Shown piece by piece: positions 1-8,066 of a DNA stretch of 37,224 nucleotides (its first letter is position 1; each line of letters opens with the position of its first letter). The notes beneath the pieces were generated by a model. It searched no databases. It was not told where the DNA came from and saw only the letters and a list, made by a program, of their open reading frames with translations. Both the position numbers and the translations under genes were made by a program. Source of the stretch: Sandarakinorhabdus sp. (GTDB lineage Bacteria; Pseudomonadota; Alphaproteobacteria; Sphingomonadales; Sphingomonadaceae); the NCBI GenBank assembly GCA_020693225.1, contig JAIMJL010000020.1, forward strand, positions 1-37,224, written 5' to 3'.

Positions 1-103
1 AGCACATCCAACAAGAATCAAGAGGCTGATTGGGTTTGGACCCTAGGAGGCGACATCGGCCGGTCGCAACAGACCTCCGCTGCCCTAGCGGTGCGACGCG
101 GCG

Positions 104-132
104 CTAGAGCATGTTCCGATGCTGGTGATTCC
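104..132 (+). repeat. Partial/rearranged copy of the palindromic intergenic repeat
   Basis: It starts with the same TAGAGCATGTTCCGAT head as the two full copies at 324-402 and 9945-10022. It then continues with bases that make 114-132 the exact reverse complement of 346-364 (19 of 19), which is the right arm of the full copy's hairpin. The middle of the element is missing. It therefore looks like a recombined or decayed copy. Confidence 0.6.
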
Positions 133-323
133 GATAGAGCGCCTTCCGACCAACGTGCCCCACCGGGACGGAGCCGCTCTGGCGGTCGTGTCAGGAAGGG
201 TCAAGTTGGCCGAAAAGCGCTCTGGCGCGAAACACACTCTCAGATCAGCATGCCGAATCGGGGCCATGACATAGGCCGCAAGCGGCACCACGCAGCTTGC
301 GGCCCATGTGGCAAATTCACTGT

Positions 324-402
324 TTAGAGCATGTTTCGATCTGGCGGAATCACCAGCATCGGAAACCCATGCGGAAAATCAAAAGGATAGAGCGGCCGTT
401 TT
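324..402 (+). repeat. Palindromic intergenic repeat, left full copy
   Basis: This 79-bp element matches 9945-10022 at about 90% identity (eight differences counted by eye) and lies in the same orientation. Its core folds as a hairpin: TTTCGA...TCGGAA forms the outer stem with one G-T wobble, and CTGGCG/CACCAG forms the inner stem with one mismatch, around a GAAT loop. The differences from the other copy largely keep the stem pairable. It resembles in style the short palindromic intergenic repeats known in alphaproteobacteria. I cannot assign it to a named family. Confidence 0.75.
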
Positions 403-429
403 GATCCAATCAGAACGGGACTCGCTCTA
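388..429 (-). terminator. Hairpin at the 3' end of the TonB receptor gene
   Basis: Inverted repeats TAGAGCG (388-394) and CGCTCTA (423-429) enclose a second 10-bp stem (396-405 with 409-418, one G-T wobble, loop CCA). The outer arm includes the receptor's own stop codon. Read on the minus strand, the hairpin is followed by a moderately T-rich tail (about 375-386). That fits an intrinsic terminator for the receptor gene, although the T tract is interrupted. The right end of the repeat copy supplies one arm. Confidence 0.5.
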
Positions 430-2943
430 GAAGCGCAAACCTGCCTCCACGCCGATCATCCGCCGTGCGCCCGGCGAAATGAAGCTGCCGCCGAACTCGA
501 TCGCGGGGATCGCTTCGTTGATATATTTCTTGTCGAAGATGTTGTCGGCAAACACCGCCAGCGACCAGTTATGGCCTTCCACGCCAATGCGGCCGTTGAA
601 CACATCGAAGGCATCGCGGCGGGCGACATCATAGCGGGCATTGCCAACAAAAGCCGGCAAGCCGAGCGCCGAGCCGGGGAGCAGGCCGCTGAACAGGGTG
701 GGGGTTTCCTGATTCTGCACGGTGTGGAACCAGGTGGGGCCGGTGCGGCGCCAATCGGCACGGGCCGTGACGGCGAAGGCGTCGGACACCGGCAGCCGCA
801 GCTGGGTGCCGATGTTTATGGTATAGTCGGCAGTGTAGGGAGATTTGTTGCCCACGGTGGAGGGCCGCGAGCTGTTCTTCTTGATTTCGCTGCCGGTCAC
901 ATTGCCGGAGCCGAACACCGTCCAGCCATCGAGGATGCTGGCGGTAACATTCAGCTCTCCGCCGTAGAGATCGACCTTGTCGATATTGGAGACAACCCGC
1001 AGCAGGCCGAAGCTGCCGACGAAGAACTCGAAGAACTGCATGTCGGTGACTTGCGTGTAGAAGCCGGCCAGGTCGAAGCTGATGCGGCCATCGAGCAGCC
1101 TGCCCTTCAGGCCCGCCTCGAAGGCGCTGGAGGTTTCCTTGTCATACTGGTCTTCGATGGTGACTTCGGCATCGATGAACTGGACGAAATTCTGGTCAAC
1201 GATGGCCGCCGAGCCCTGGTTGTTGAAGCCGCCGGATTTGAAGCCGATGCCCCAGTTGGCAAACAGGTTGACATCGTCTGCCACGGCGTAGCGCAGCGTG
1301 ATCTTCGGCTGGATCTGCTCGAACACGCGCGATTGCGGCCGGATGGCACCACCGCTCTGGCCGGGGTTGATCGGGCCGCCCGTGATCGGATCGGTGACGA
1401 GCGGCACGAGATTGGTGACGCTGCGGTCTTCGATATCGTAGCGCACCGCGACGCCAAGGGTAAAGGCATCGCTCGGCTTCCAGTCAACCGAGCCGAAGGC
1501 AGCATAGACATTGGTGCGGAAGCGATCGTTGAACAGTTGCGAGGTGGGGTTGCTGCTGCCCGGCGCATTATACAGCACGGGCGAGACGCCCTGCCCAAGG
1601 TCAGCGCCCAGGCTGATGCCGGTTTCGCGCTTGATGTTGAGATAATAGGCGCCGGCCGACCAGTCGACCTGGCCGAACTCGCCGGTGAAGCGGACTTCGG
1701 TGGAGAAATCCTCCTGCGTGCGGGTTTGCAGCTGGGTGCCGTCGCAGGTTGTTGGGCTGTAGGCGCCGAAGGTGGACCCGTTGGCGGGATCGAAGATGAA
1801 GGGGATCGGCGTTTTGCCGATGAAGGTGGGCGAGTTCTGCGGGAAGCCGGTGAGCGCGGCAGTGCTGCCAAAGCAGGCATCCGACACCGCAAGGTTGGTC
1901 GGGTTGGCCGGCGCGCCGAGCGCGGGGGCGATGTAGCGGGCGAAATCGGCCGAGGTGCCGTCAGCGGTCAGCGCCTGATCGACCTTGGAATAGAGCACCC
2001 AGGCGGTCATCTTCGAGGCTTCGAACTGGTGCGTCAGCTTGGCGGAAACCTCGAAGGTTTCCTGATCATTGGTGGGGCGGATGTTGCCATAATAATCAAA
2101 TGGATGCTTGTTCACGTCTTCGTAGAAATCCGGGTTCACTGCGGCGAAATTGGGCAGGTGGAACGAAGCGTTGAAGTTGATCGAGGCTCCGGACAGGTCG
2201 GCATAGCGGCTTTTCAGGTCCAGCTCGGTATCGTCCCCCAGTTGCGCGACGATGCGGCCATCGATGCTCCAGACTTTCTGGTCGTCCACCACTTTCGCGT
2301 CGAGGAAGCGGTTGGTGAAGAAGCCGTCGGTCTGGCGGACATAGCCAGACAGGACAAAGCCGATGCGGTCGGTGATCGGGCCGGCAACATAGGCATCGCC
2401 TTCCCAGCTGTTTTGCTCGGCATAGCTGCCACGGAAGCCGGCTTCGAGTGCGGAGCCGGGCTTCAGCGTCTGGATGGCAATGGCGCCGGCGGCGGCGTTG
2501 CGGCCATAGAGCGCGCCTTGCGGGCCTTTCAGGATTTCGATCTGCCTGAGCGTGCCCTGGCGCTGGTTCAGCTGCGCGGTGTTGGTTTTCAGGATGCCGT
2601 CCACCACCAGCGCGACCGAGCTTTCGGCGTCGCGCGCGCCGTTGATGCCTCGGATGTTGATCTGGGTGTCGCCTGCTTCGGCGGTGCCGGTGACGATGGT
2701 GACGCCGGGGGTCAACTGCACAAAATCTTCAGCCGTGGCGATACGCGCCTGCTCGATGGTTTGCGCGGTTAGCACCGTAACGGAGGCAGGGACATCCACG
2801 GCGCGTTCGTCGGTGCGACGGGCAGTGACGATGATCTCATCAGTCTCGGCGGCAGCAACCGCTTGCGCCAGCGCCGGCGTGGCGACAGGGCCAGCAAGCG
2901 CGGAAGACAGCAGCAGGGCGGAAAACAGCGTGTGGCGGGGCAT
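427..2943 (-). CDS. TonB-dependent outer-membrane receptor
   Basis: An outer-membrane beta-barrel transporter that would take up a scarce or bulky substrate using TonB-ExbBD energy. The 838-residue product begins with a signal peptide (about 1-26, cleavage after PALA). A TonB-box-like DEIIVTARR follows at 35-43, then a plug domain (about 45-160, with GPQGALYGRNAAAGAIAI). A long barrel ends in a terminal Phe (GLRF). The length is normal for the family. The start is supported by a GGAG ribosome binding site about 8 nt upstream. It is divergent from the GntR gene, and the TTGTATACAA palindrome lies 38 nt upstream of its start. That suggests it is the uptake arm of the catabolic module. The ligand cannot be read from sequence; siderophore receptors share this fold, but the neighbours argue for an organic carbon substrate. 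Confidence 0.95.
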   Translation of the reverse strand: MPRHTLFSALLLSSALAGPVATPALAQAVAAAETDEIIVTARRTDERAVDVPASVTVLTAQTIEQARIATAEDFVQLTPGVTIVTGTAEAGDTQINIRGINGARDAESSVALVVDGILKTNTAQLNQRQGTLRQIEILKGPQGALYGRNAAAGAIAIQTLKPGSALEAGFRGSYAEQNSWEGDAYVAGPITDRIGFVLSGYVRQTDGFFTNRFLDAKVVDDQKVWSIDGRIVAQLGDDTELDLKSRYADLSGASINFNASFHLPNFAAVNPDFYEDVNKHPFDYYGNIRPTNDQETFEVSAKLTHQFEASKMTAWVLYSKVDQALTADGTSADFARYIAPALGAPANPTNLAVSDACFGSTAALTGFPQNSPTFIGKTPIPFIFDPANGSTFGAYSPTTCDGTQLQTRTQEDFSTEVRFTGEFGQVDWSAGAYYLNIKRETGISLGADLGQGVSPVLYNAPGSSNPTSQLFNDRFRTNVYAAFGSVDWKPSDAFTLGVAVRYDIEDRSVTNLVPLVTDPITGGPINPGQSGGAIRPQSRVFEQIQPKITLRYAVADDVNLFANWGIGFKSGGFNNQGSAAIVDQNFVQFIDAEVTIEDQYDKETSSAFEAGLKGRLLDGRISFDLAGFYTQVTDMQFFEFFVGSFGLLRVVSNIDKVDLYGGELNVTASILDGWTVFGSGNVTGSEIKKNSSRPSTVGNKSPYTADYTINIGTQLRLPVSDAFAVTARADWRRTGPTWFHTVQNQETPTLFSGLLPGSALGLPAFVGNARYDVARRDAFDVFNGRIGVEGHNWSLAVFADNIFDKKYINEAIPAIEFGGSFISPGARRMIGVEAGLRF

Positions 2944-2964
2944 GGCGGATACTCCGTGAAAGAC

Positions 2965-2992
2965 TTGTTACATGGGCGATATTGTATACAAT
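2965..2992 (+). promoter_or_regulatory. Possible sigma-70 promoter of the GntR gene
   Basis: TTGTTA (2965-2970, four of six matches to the -35 consensus) lies 16 nt before TACAAT (2987-2992, five of six to the -10 consensus). The -10 sits inside the ATTGTATACAAT palindrome. Transcription would start near 2999, leaving about a 70-nt leader. This is a pattern match only. Confidence 0.4.
2981..2992. promoter_or_regulatory. Palindromic operator ATTGTATACAAT (GntR/FCD type)
   Basis: A perfect 12-bp palindrome in the divergent region between the receptor and GntR genes. Its central 10 bases, TTGTATACAA, recur at 4971-4980 in the other divergent promoter region of the module. FadR/FCD-type GntR regulators are known to bind short palindromes of the form TnGTnnnACnA or close to it. 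The site covers the probable -10 box of the regulator gene, which would allow autorepression. Confidence 0.7.
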
Positions 2993-3071
2993 GCGCCATG
3001 GTCAATGGCATTTGCGTCAGGTTTGGTGAGTCGGCGGCGGGGCGTGTCCTGCTTGCAACAGAGGCAGGCTG

Positions 3072-3704
3072 ATGTCGAAAGCATCCGATCGGGCCTATCG
3101 GCGCATCCGCGAAGGCATTGTTGGTGGCGAATGGGCGCCGGGGGCGCCGCTGCGTGAGGAAGAGCTGGCTGCGCTGTGCGGTGTATCGCGGACACCGGTG
3201 CGCGAGGCTCTTCGCCGACTGGAGGCGGAGTATTTGCTGCGGCGGACGGATGGTGCGCGCAGCTTTGTGGCCGACTGGACAGCCGACGATGTGGCGGAGA
3301 TGTTTGCACTGCGGGCCTTGCTGGAAGGCCATGCTGCGGCGCGGGCAGCCTTGCGCATCGATGCCGATGGCCTGAACGCTTTGGAGCAGTTGAACGCCGT
3401 GGTGGGAAAGGCGGCGGAAACCGGCGATGCCGAGGCGTTTCTGGCGGCCAATCGCGGCTTTCACACAAAGCTGCTGCAGGCGGCCCAGTCGCCGCGTCTG
3501 GCCGCGATGCTGACCGCGCTGGTGGAGCAGCCGGTGGTGCGCCGCACGGCACAGCACTATCGTTTGCAGGAGTTTGTGCAATCGCATGCCGAGCATGCCG
3601 CGCTGATCGACGCGATGCGGCGGCGCGATGCCGCCTGGGCGGAGAGCGTGATGGTGGGCCACATCAAGCGGGCCTTTCACGCCTTTTCGGACGCGCGCGG
3701 CTGA
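3072..3704 (+). CDS. GntR-family transcriptional regulator, FCD (FadR) subfamily
   Basis: A DNA-binding repressor or activator that probably senses an intermediate of the adjacent pathway. The 210-residue protein has an N-terminal winged helix-turn-helix (about 5-70, with the family-typical CGVSRTPVREALRRLE). A helical FCD ligand domain follows (about 75-205) with spaced His residues (NRGFH, SHAEH, VGHIKRAF) where FCD proteins hold a metal and a carboxylic acid ligand. The length is typical. A GAGG ribosome binding site precedes the ATG by about 7 nt. It is transcribed divergently from the TonB receptor and faces the CoA-transferase gene, which ends 6 nt past its stop. The repeated TTGTATACAA palindromes are its likely binding sites. 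The effector is unknown. Confidence 0.93.
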   Translation: MSKASDRAYRRIREGIVGGEWAPGAPLREEELAALCGVSRTPVREALRRLEAEYLLRRTDGARSFVADWTADDVAEMFALRALLEGHAAARAALRIDADGLNALEQLNAVVGKAAETGDAEAFLAANRGFHTKLLQAAQSPRLAAMLTALVEQPVVRRTAQHYRLQEFVQSHAEHAALIDAMRRRDAAWAESVMVGHIKRAFHAFSDARG

Positions 3705-3710
3705 GCTTTT

Positions 3711-4910
3711 TCAGATCACCCCTTCGGCTTGCAGACCGGCCAGGTCGGCGTGGCTGAGGCCCAGCAGTTCGCCATACACGCGCTCGTTCCAGCTGCCCAT
3801 CGGCTGGCCGGGCCAGGTGACTTCGCCGGGCGTGGCGGAGAGCTTCGGAAAGACATTCTGCATGATGAGATTGGCGAAATCCGGGTGGGCGACCTTCACC
3901 AGCGCCTCGCGGGCGGCGAAATGCGGATCGGCCAGCATATCGGGCGCCTTGAAGATCTTGCCGGCGGGGACACCATGCTGCTCCATGATGCGCAGCACCT
4001 CGGCCGCCGGATGTTGCCGGGTCCAGTCGGAAATCAGATCGTCCAGCTCCTGCTGGCGTTCGCCGCGCGCATTGTGGGTGGCATAGCGTGGATCCTTGCC
4101 CAGCTCGGGCCGGCCCATGGCTTCGGCAAGCCGGGTCCAGACACTGTTCTGGTTGGCGCCGATCAGGATGTCGCCATCAAGACAGGGGTAGACATTGGAG
4201 GGGGCCACGCCCGGCAGGATGGAGCCGGTGCGTTCGCGGATGAAGCCGCCTTCGGTGTATTCGGGCACGGTCGATTCCATCATCGCCAGCACGGCTTCAT
4301 AAATGGCCGAATCTACAATTTGCCCTTCGCCGGTGCGGTGGCGGTGTTGCAGCGCCATCAGCGCGCCGAGGCAGGCGAAGGTGGCGGCGAGGCTGTCGCC
4401 GATGGAGAGGCCAACCCGGCTGGGCGGCGTGCCTGGGTCGCCCGCCAGGTTACGGATGCCGCCCATGGCTTCACCGATCGAGCCATAGCCGGCGCGTGGG
4501 GCATAGGGACCGGTCTGGCCATAGCCCGACACGCGGATCATGATGAGGCCGGGATTTTCCGCTGCAAGGTCCGGGTAACCAAGACCCCATTTTTCCATCG
4601 TGCCGGGGCGGAAATTTTCCAGCAGGAAATCCGACTTCTTCACCAGTCGCTTGAGAAGATCCTGGCCGCGGGGGTCGCGCAGGTTGAGCGTGATGGTTTT
4701 CTTGTTGCGCGCCACAACCGGGAACCACAGCGGCTTGCCGCGCCCCCACTGCCGCATCGGATCGCCTTCGGCCGCATCGCCGGGCTTTGCGGGAGGCTCG
4801 ATCTTGATCACTTCGGCGCCATGATCGGCCATCAGCTGGCCGCAGAAGGGCCCGGCGATGAGCTGGCCCATCTCGATCAGCCGCAAACCGTCCAACGCTC
4901 CCTGTGCCAT
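3711..4910 (-). CDS. Class III CoA-transferase (CaiB/BaiF family)
   Basis: Transfers CoA between carboxylic acids, giving the acyl-CoA that a downstream lyase could use. The 399-residue length fits the family. The N-terminal segment LRLIEMGQLIAGPFCGQLMA and the GAEVIKIEPP strand are typical of the CoA-binding fold. The conserved catalytic Asp is D172 in LSIGDSLAATFA, the residue that forms the acyl anhydride in formyl-CoA transferase. A GAGAGGA-type ribosome binding site lies upstream of the ATG. The gene converges on the GntR regulator and diverges from the HMG-CoA-lyase-like gene. The intervening 77 nt contains a TTGTATACAA operator 60 nt from this start. Donor and acceptor cannot be predicted; family members act on succinate, carnitine, oxalate, mesaconate and aromatic or branched acids. 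Confidence 0.93.
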   Translation of the reverse strand: MAQGALDGLRLIEMGQLIAGPFCGQLMADHGAEVIKIEPPAKPGDAAEGDPMRQWGRGKPLWFPVVARNKKTITLNLRDPRGQDLLKRLVKKSDFLLENFRPGTMEKWGLGYPDLAAENPGLIMIRVSGYGQTGPYAPRAGYGSIGEAMGGIRNLAGDPGTPPSRVGLSIGDSLAATFACLGALMALQHRHRTGEGQIVDSAIYEAVLAMMESTVPEYTEGGFIRERTGSILPGVAPSNVYPCLDGDILIGANQNSVWTRLAEAMGRPELGKDPRYATHNARGERQQELDDLISDWTRQHPAAEVLRIMEQHGVPAGKIFKAPDMLADPHFAAREALVKVAHPDFANLIMQNVFPKLSATPGEVTWPGQPMGSWNERVYGELLGLSHADLAGLQAEGVI

Positions 4911-4970
4911 GGCTTTTCCATCCTCTCGCTTGCTCTATGCTACCGGCGGGCATATAGCGGCTCAAGGGTT

Positions 4971-4980
4971 TTGTATACAA
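4971..4980. promoter_or_regulatory. Second GntR-type operator TTGTATACAA
   Basis: A perfect 10-bp palindrome between the divergent CoA-transferase and HMG-CoA-lyase-like genes, identical to the core of the site at 2981-2992. I saw no third copy in the window. It overlaps a TACAAT (4976-4981) that could be the -10 box of the rightward operon. In that case the first transcribed base would fall at or very near 4988. Confidence 0.7.
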
Positions 4981-4987
4981 TTGGCTG

Positions 4988-5956
4988 ATGAGGGAACGCA
5001 GCAAAGTGTCTATCGCCACCGCAGGTAAAGCATCGGTCGCCATCGTTGAGGTGGGCGCGCGCGATGGCTTGCAGAACGAAAAGGAGATTGTCGGCACCGC
5101 CGACAAGGTGGCGCTGCTCAATCGGCTGATTGCGGCGGGCGCGAAGCGGCTGGAGGTCGCGAGTTTCGTGAACCCGGCGCGGGTGCCGCAGATGGCCGAT
5201 GCTGAGGCGGTGATCGAAGCATTGCCGGATCGTGCGGATGTGAGCTATATCGGGCTTTGCCTGAACAAGCGCGGCGTGTTGCGCGCGCTGGCCAGCCGCG
5301 AGGGAAACCGGCGCGGCGTGGACGAGGCCGGCTGTGTGCTGGTGGCCTCCGATACTTTCGGGCAGAAGAATCAGGGCCAGACCATATTGGAAGGCATTGC
5401 TGAGAACCGGGACATGCTGCGGCTGGCGCGTGAAGGTGGGCTGGTGCCGCAAGTGACGATTTCGGCGGCGTTCGGCTGCCCGTTTGAAGGCGCTGTGCCG
5501 CCCGAAACCGTGGCGCGGCTGGCCGGCGAAATGGCTGACGCGGGCGCAGTAGAAATTGCCCTGGCCGATACCATCGGGGTGGGCGTGCCGGCACAGGTGC
5601 GGGATCTCGTGGGCCGGGTACGCGAGGCGGCACCGGCGGTGCGGCTGCGGGCGCATTTTCACAACACGCGCGGCACCGGGCTGACCAACGCCTGGGCGGC
5701 CTATGAAGCAGGTGTGGAGGTGCTGGATTCGAGCCTCGGCGGGCTGGGCGGCTGCCCCTTTGCGCCGCGCGCGACCGGCAACATCGCAACGGAAGACCTT
5801 ATCTACCTGTTGGATAGTTCAGGCGTGTCGTCTGGACTTGATCTGGATAGACTCATTGACATCAACCACTGGTTCGAGAGCGTACTCGGCCGGCCGCTGC
5901 CTTCCATGTTGGGCAAGGCGGGGACTTTCTGCGCAACGGGGGTGCCAACCGCATGA
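4988..5956 (+). CDS. Hydroxymethylglutaryl-CoA lyase-family protein
   Basis: A DRE-TIM metallolyase that would cleave a 3-hydroxy-3-alkyl acyl-CoA to a ketone- or acetyl-type product, by analogy with HMG-CoA lyase. Visible features of the 322-residue barrel are the N-terminal EVGARDGLQNE metal and catalytic segment (D26), the HFHNTRGTG metal-binding strand (about 223-226), and the signature GGLGGCPFAPRATGNIATED with the catalytic Cys near 256. The start is uncertain. ATG 4988 has no ribosome binding site and may be leaderless; a GTG at 5006 has GAGGGA about 11 nt upstream. Its stop overlaps the HyuA start in an ATGA junction. Because the neighbours are not leucine-degradation genes, its substrate may differ from HMG-CoA. 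Confidence 0.92.
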   Translation: MRERSKVSIATAGKASVAIVEVGARDGLQNEKEIVGTADKVALLNRLIAAGAKRLEVASFVNPARVPQMADAEAVIEALPDRADVSYIGLCLNKRGVLRALASREGNRRGVDEAGCVLVASDTFGQKNQGQTILEGIAENRDMLRLAREGGLVPQVTISAAFGCPFEGAVPPETVARLAGEMADAGAVEIALADTIGVGVPAQVRDLVGRVREAAPAVRLRAHFHNTRGTGLTNAWAAYEAGVEVLDSSLGGLGGCPFAPRATGNIATEDLIYLLDSSGVSSGLDLDRLIDINHWFESVLGRPLPSMLGKAGTFCATGVPTA

Positions 5957-7989
5957 GCTATCGTCTGGGTGTCGATGTGGGTGGGACCTTCACCGATCTC
6001 TTGGTTGTGGATGAAGCAACGGGGGCAACCTTTCGCGACAAGGTGCCCTCCACGCCGGATGATCCCAGCCGGGCCGTGGTGGCCGGTGCGCGCGCGGTGT
6101 GCGAAGCCAATGGCATTGCCGCCGGCGATGTGGCGCTGTTTCTGCACGGCACGACCGTTGCAACCAACGCGGTGCTGGAAGGCAAGGTGGCGCGCGTCGG
6201 CTTGGTGGTGACGGAAGGCTATCGGCACATGTTGCAGATTGCCCGTTCGCTGGTGCCCGGCGGGCTGGCGGCGTGGATCATCTGGCCGAAGCCGGAACCG
6301 CTGGCACCGCTGGAGGCGACCGTGGAAGCGCCGGGGCGCATCGGCGCGGACGGCAGCATCGTGCGACCGCTCGACGAGGCGAGGCTGCGGGCCAACCTGG
6401 AAGCGCTGCGCGGCGAAAAGGTGGAGGCGATCACCATCTGCCTGATGAACTCCTATGTGAACGACGCGCACGAGCGGCGGGTGGCGGAGATCGTGGGCGA
6501 GATGTTCCCGGATCTTCCGGTGAATGTGTCGGCGGATATTCTGCCGGAAATGCAGGAATATGAGCGCGCGCTGACAACGGTGGCCAATTCGGCGGTGCGG
6601 CCCACGGTGAGCCGCTATGTCGCCAATCTGGAGCGCGAACTGAAGGGCTGGGGAACGCCGGCGAAGCTCAACCTGCTGCGATCGGATGGCGGACTGATGA
6701 GCGCGGAAAAGGCGCGTGAGGCGCCGGTCAATCTGCTGATGTCCGGCCCGGCGGGCGGCGTTGCGGGTGCGTTGTGGGTGGCGCAGAACTCCGGCTTTCC
6801 CAATGTGTTGACGCTGGATATGGGCGGCACCTCCACTGACGTGGCGCTGATCGAAGGCGGGGCACCGCGGCTGCGGCGCGAAACCAGCGTGGGGCATCTG
6901 ACGGTTCGGGCCTCTTCGCTGGATGTGAAAACCGTGGGGGCCGGCGGCGGATCGATTGCAACCGTGCCGGAATTGACGGGCGCGCTGCGGGTGGGACCGC
7001 AATCGGCCGGCGCGGTTCCGGGGCCGGCGGCCTATGGCAAGGGTGGCACCTTGCCCACCGTGACCGACGCCAATGTGGTGCTGGGCTATCTGCCGGAAAA
7101 TCTGCTGGGCGGCAGCTTCCGGCTGGACCGGGAAGCGGCGACCGCTGCGGTGAAAACCGTGGCCGATGCGCTGGGCATTTCGGTGATGGCGGCGGCCGAG
7201 GGCATCATCGCCATCGTCAACGAGAATATGTTTGGTGCACTGCGGCTGGTGAGTGTGGCGCAAGGCTATGACCCGCGCGATTTCGCGTTGATGCCCTTTG
7301 GCGGCGCCGGGCCGCTGCACGGCAACGCGATGGGCAAGCTGATGGGAAGCTGGCCGGTGATCGTGCCGCCGTCGCCCGGCGTGCTGTGCGCCTATGGCGA
7401 TGCAACCACACGGCAGCGGGTGGATGCGCAACGCAGCTTCAACCGGCTGGCGAAAGACACCAGCGACGCAGAAGTCGGGGCGGTCATCGATACCATCATA
7501 TCGCAGGTTTCCGGCGAACTGATCGGAGAAGGCGTCGCACCTGATGATGTCGAATTGCGGGTGGAGCTGGATTTCCGCTATGCCGGACAGGCGTTTGAAG
7601 TGCCGCTGTTCAGCCCGCCGGGTGCAACCATCGCCGAGCTGACCGCCCGCTTCGATGCGGAACACAAGCGGCTGTTTACCTTCAATCTTTCGGTGCCGCA
7701 CGAAATCGTTAACATTCGCGTGGTGGCGCTGGGCAAGGCGGCCAATGTGGCACCGCAGGAGCTGCCGAGGGGCGATGGCAACCCGGCAATGGCCAAGCTG
7801 CGCGATGACAAACTGTGGATGGACGGGCGCGAGATGGAGGCGGTGATCTATGACCGCGCCAAGCTGCGCGCCGGCGATGTGGTGCCGGGGCCGGCAATCG
7901 TGATCGAAATGGATTCCACTACGTTGATCCACGCCGGGCATGCCGGAACGGTGGATGCTTTCGGTGCTATCCTGATCCAGCCATGCTGA
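5953..7989 (+). CDS. Hydantoinase/oxoprolinase A-type (HyuA) subunit
   Basis: The ATP-binding subunit of an ATP-dependent amidohydrolase or carboxylase. The family includes N-methylhydantoinase, 5-oxoprolinase, and acetone and acetophenone carboxylases. The 678-residue length is normal. Actin/Hsp70-like phosphate loops are visible at LGVDVGGTFTDLL (about 5-17) and TLDMGGTSTDVAL (about 288-300). The family motif SGPAGGVAGA lies near 262, and GGAGPLHG appears further on. It starts at an ATGA overlap with the lyase gene, so the two are probably translationally coupled. The HyuB partner follows after 77 nt. Whether the pair hydrolyses a cyclic amide or carboxylates a ketone cannot be told from these motifs. 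Confidence 0.94.
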   Translation: MSYRLGVDVGGTFTDLLVVDEATGATFRDKVPSTPDDPSRAVVAGARAVCEANGIAAGDVALFLHGTTVATNAVLEGKVARVGLVVTEGYRHMLQIARSLVPGGLAAWIIWPKPEPLAPLEATVEAPGRIGADGSIVRPLDEARLRANLEALRGEKVEAITICLMNSYVNDAHERRVAEIVGEMFPDLPVNVSADILPEMQEYERALTTVANSAVRPTVSRYVANLERELKGWGTPAKLNLLRSDGGLMSAEKAREAPVNLLMSGPAGGVAGALWVAQNSGFPNVLTLDMGGTSTDVALIEGGAPRLRRETSVGHLTVRASSLDVKTVGAGGGSIATVPELTGALRVGPQSAGAVPGPAAYGKGGTLPTVTDANVVLGYLPENLLGGSFRLDREAATAAVKTVADALGISVMAAAEGIIAIVNENMFGALRLVSVAQGYDPRDFALMPFGGAGPLHGNAMGKLMGSWPVIVPPSPGVLCAYGDATTRQRVDAQRSFNRLAKDTSDAEVGAVIDTIISQVSGELIGEGVAPDDVELRVELDFRYAGQAFEVPLFSPPGATIAELTARFDAEHKRLFTFNLSVPHEIVNIRVVALGKAANVAPQELPRGDGNPAMAKLRDDKLWMDGREMEAVIYDRAKLRAGDVVPGPAIVIEMDSTTLIHAGHAGTVDAFGAILIQPC

Positions 7990-8066
7990 TGCGGGATAGG
8001 TTCGCGCGCTTGCTGATGCACCAGGCGCCCGCAAAGCCCGAGACGAACAAAGAGGAGAAATAGCCG

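Larger units (their letters stand above)
1..426. other. Non-coding stretch before the TonB receptor gene
   Basis: I see no supportable gene here. The only open frames are short, overlap each other on opposite strands, lack ribosome binding sites and resemble no family I know. The stretch contains an imperfect hairpin (82-90 pairing with 102-110, one mismatch), a fragment of the palindromic repeat family at about 105-132, a full copy at 324-402, and a terminator-like hairpin at 388-429. The sequence to the left of the window is unknown, so a 3' untranslated region of an upstream gene is possible. Confidence 0.6.

Noticed and set aside
85-327. Two short opposing open frames before the receptor gene
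   Set aside because: They overlap each other, run through the repeat fragment, lack ribosome binding sites and resemble nothing known.
571-2772. A 733-codon open frame on plus, opposite the TonB receptor
   Set aside because: It mirrors codon bias of the receptor gene on the other strand, resembles no family and lacks a ribosome binding site.
5803-8034. A 743-codon open frame on minus, opposite hyuA
   Set aside because: The product is rich in His, Arg and Gln as expected for an antisense shadow of high-GC coding DNA; hyuA has clear motifs.
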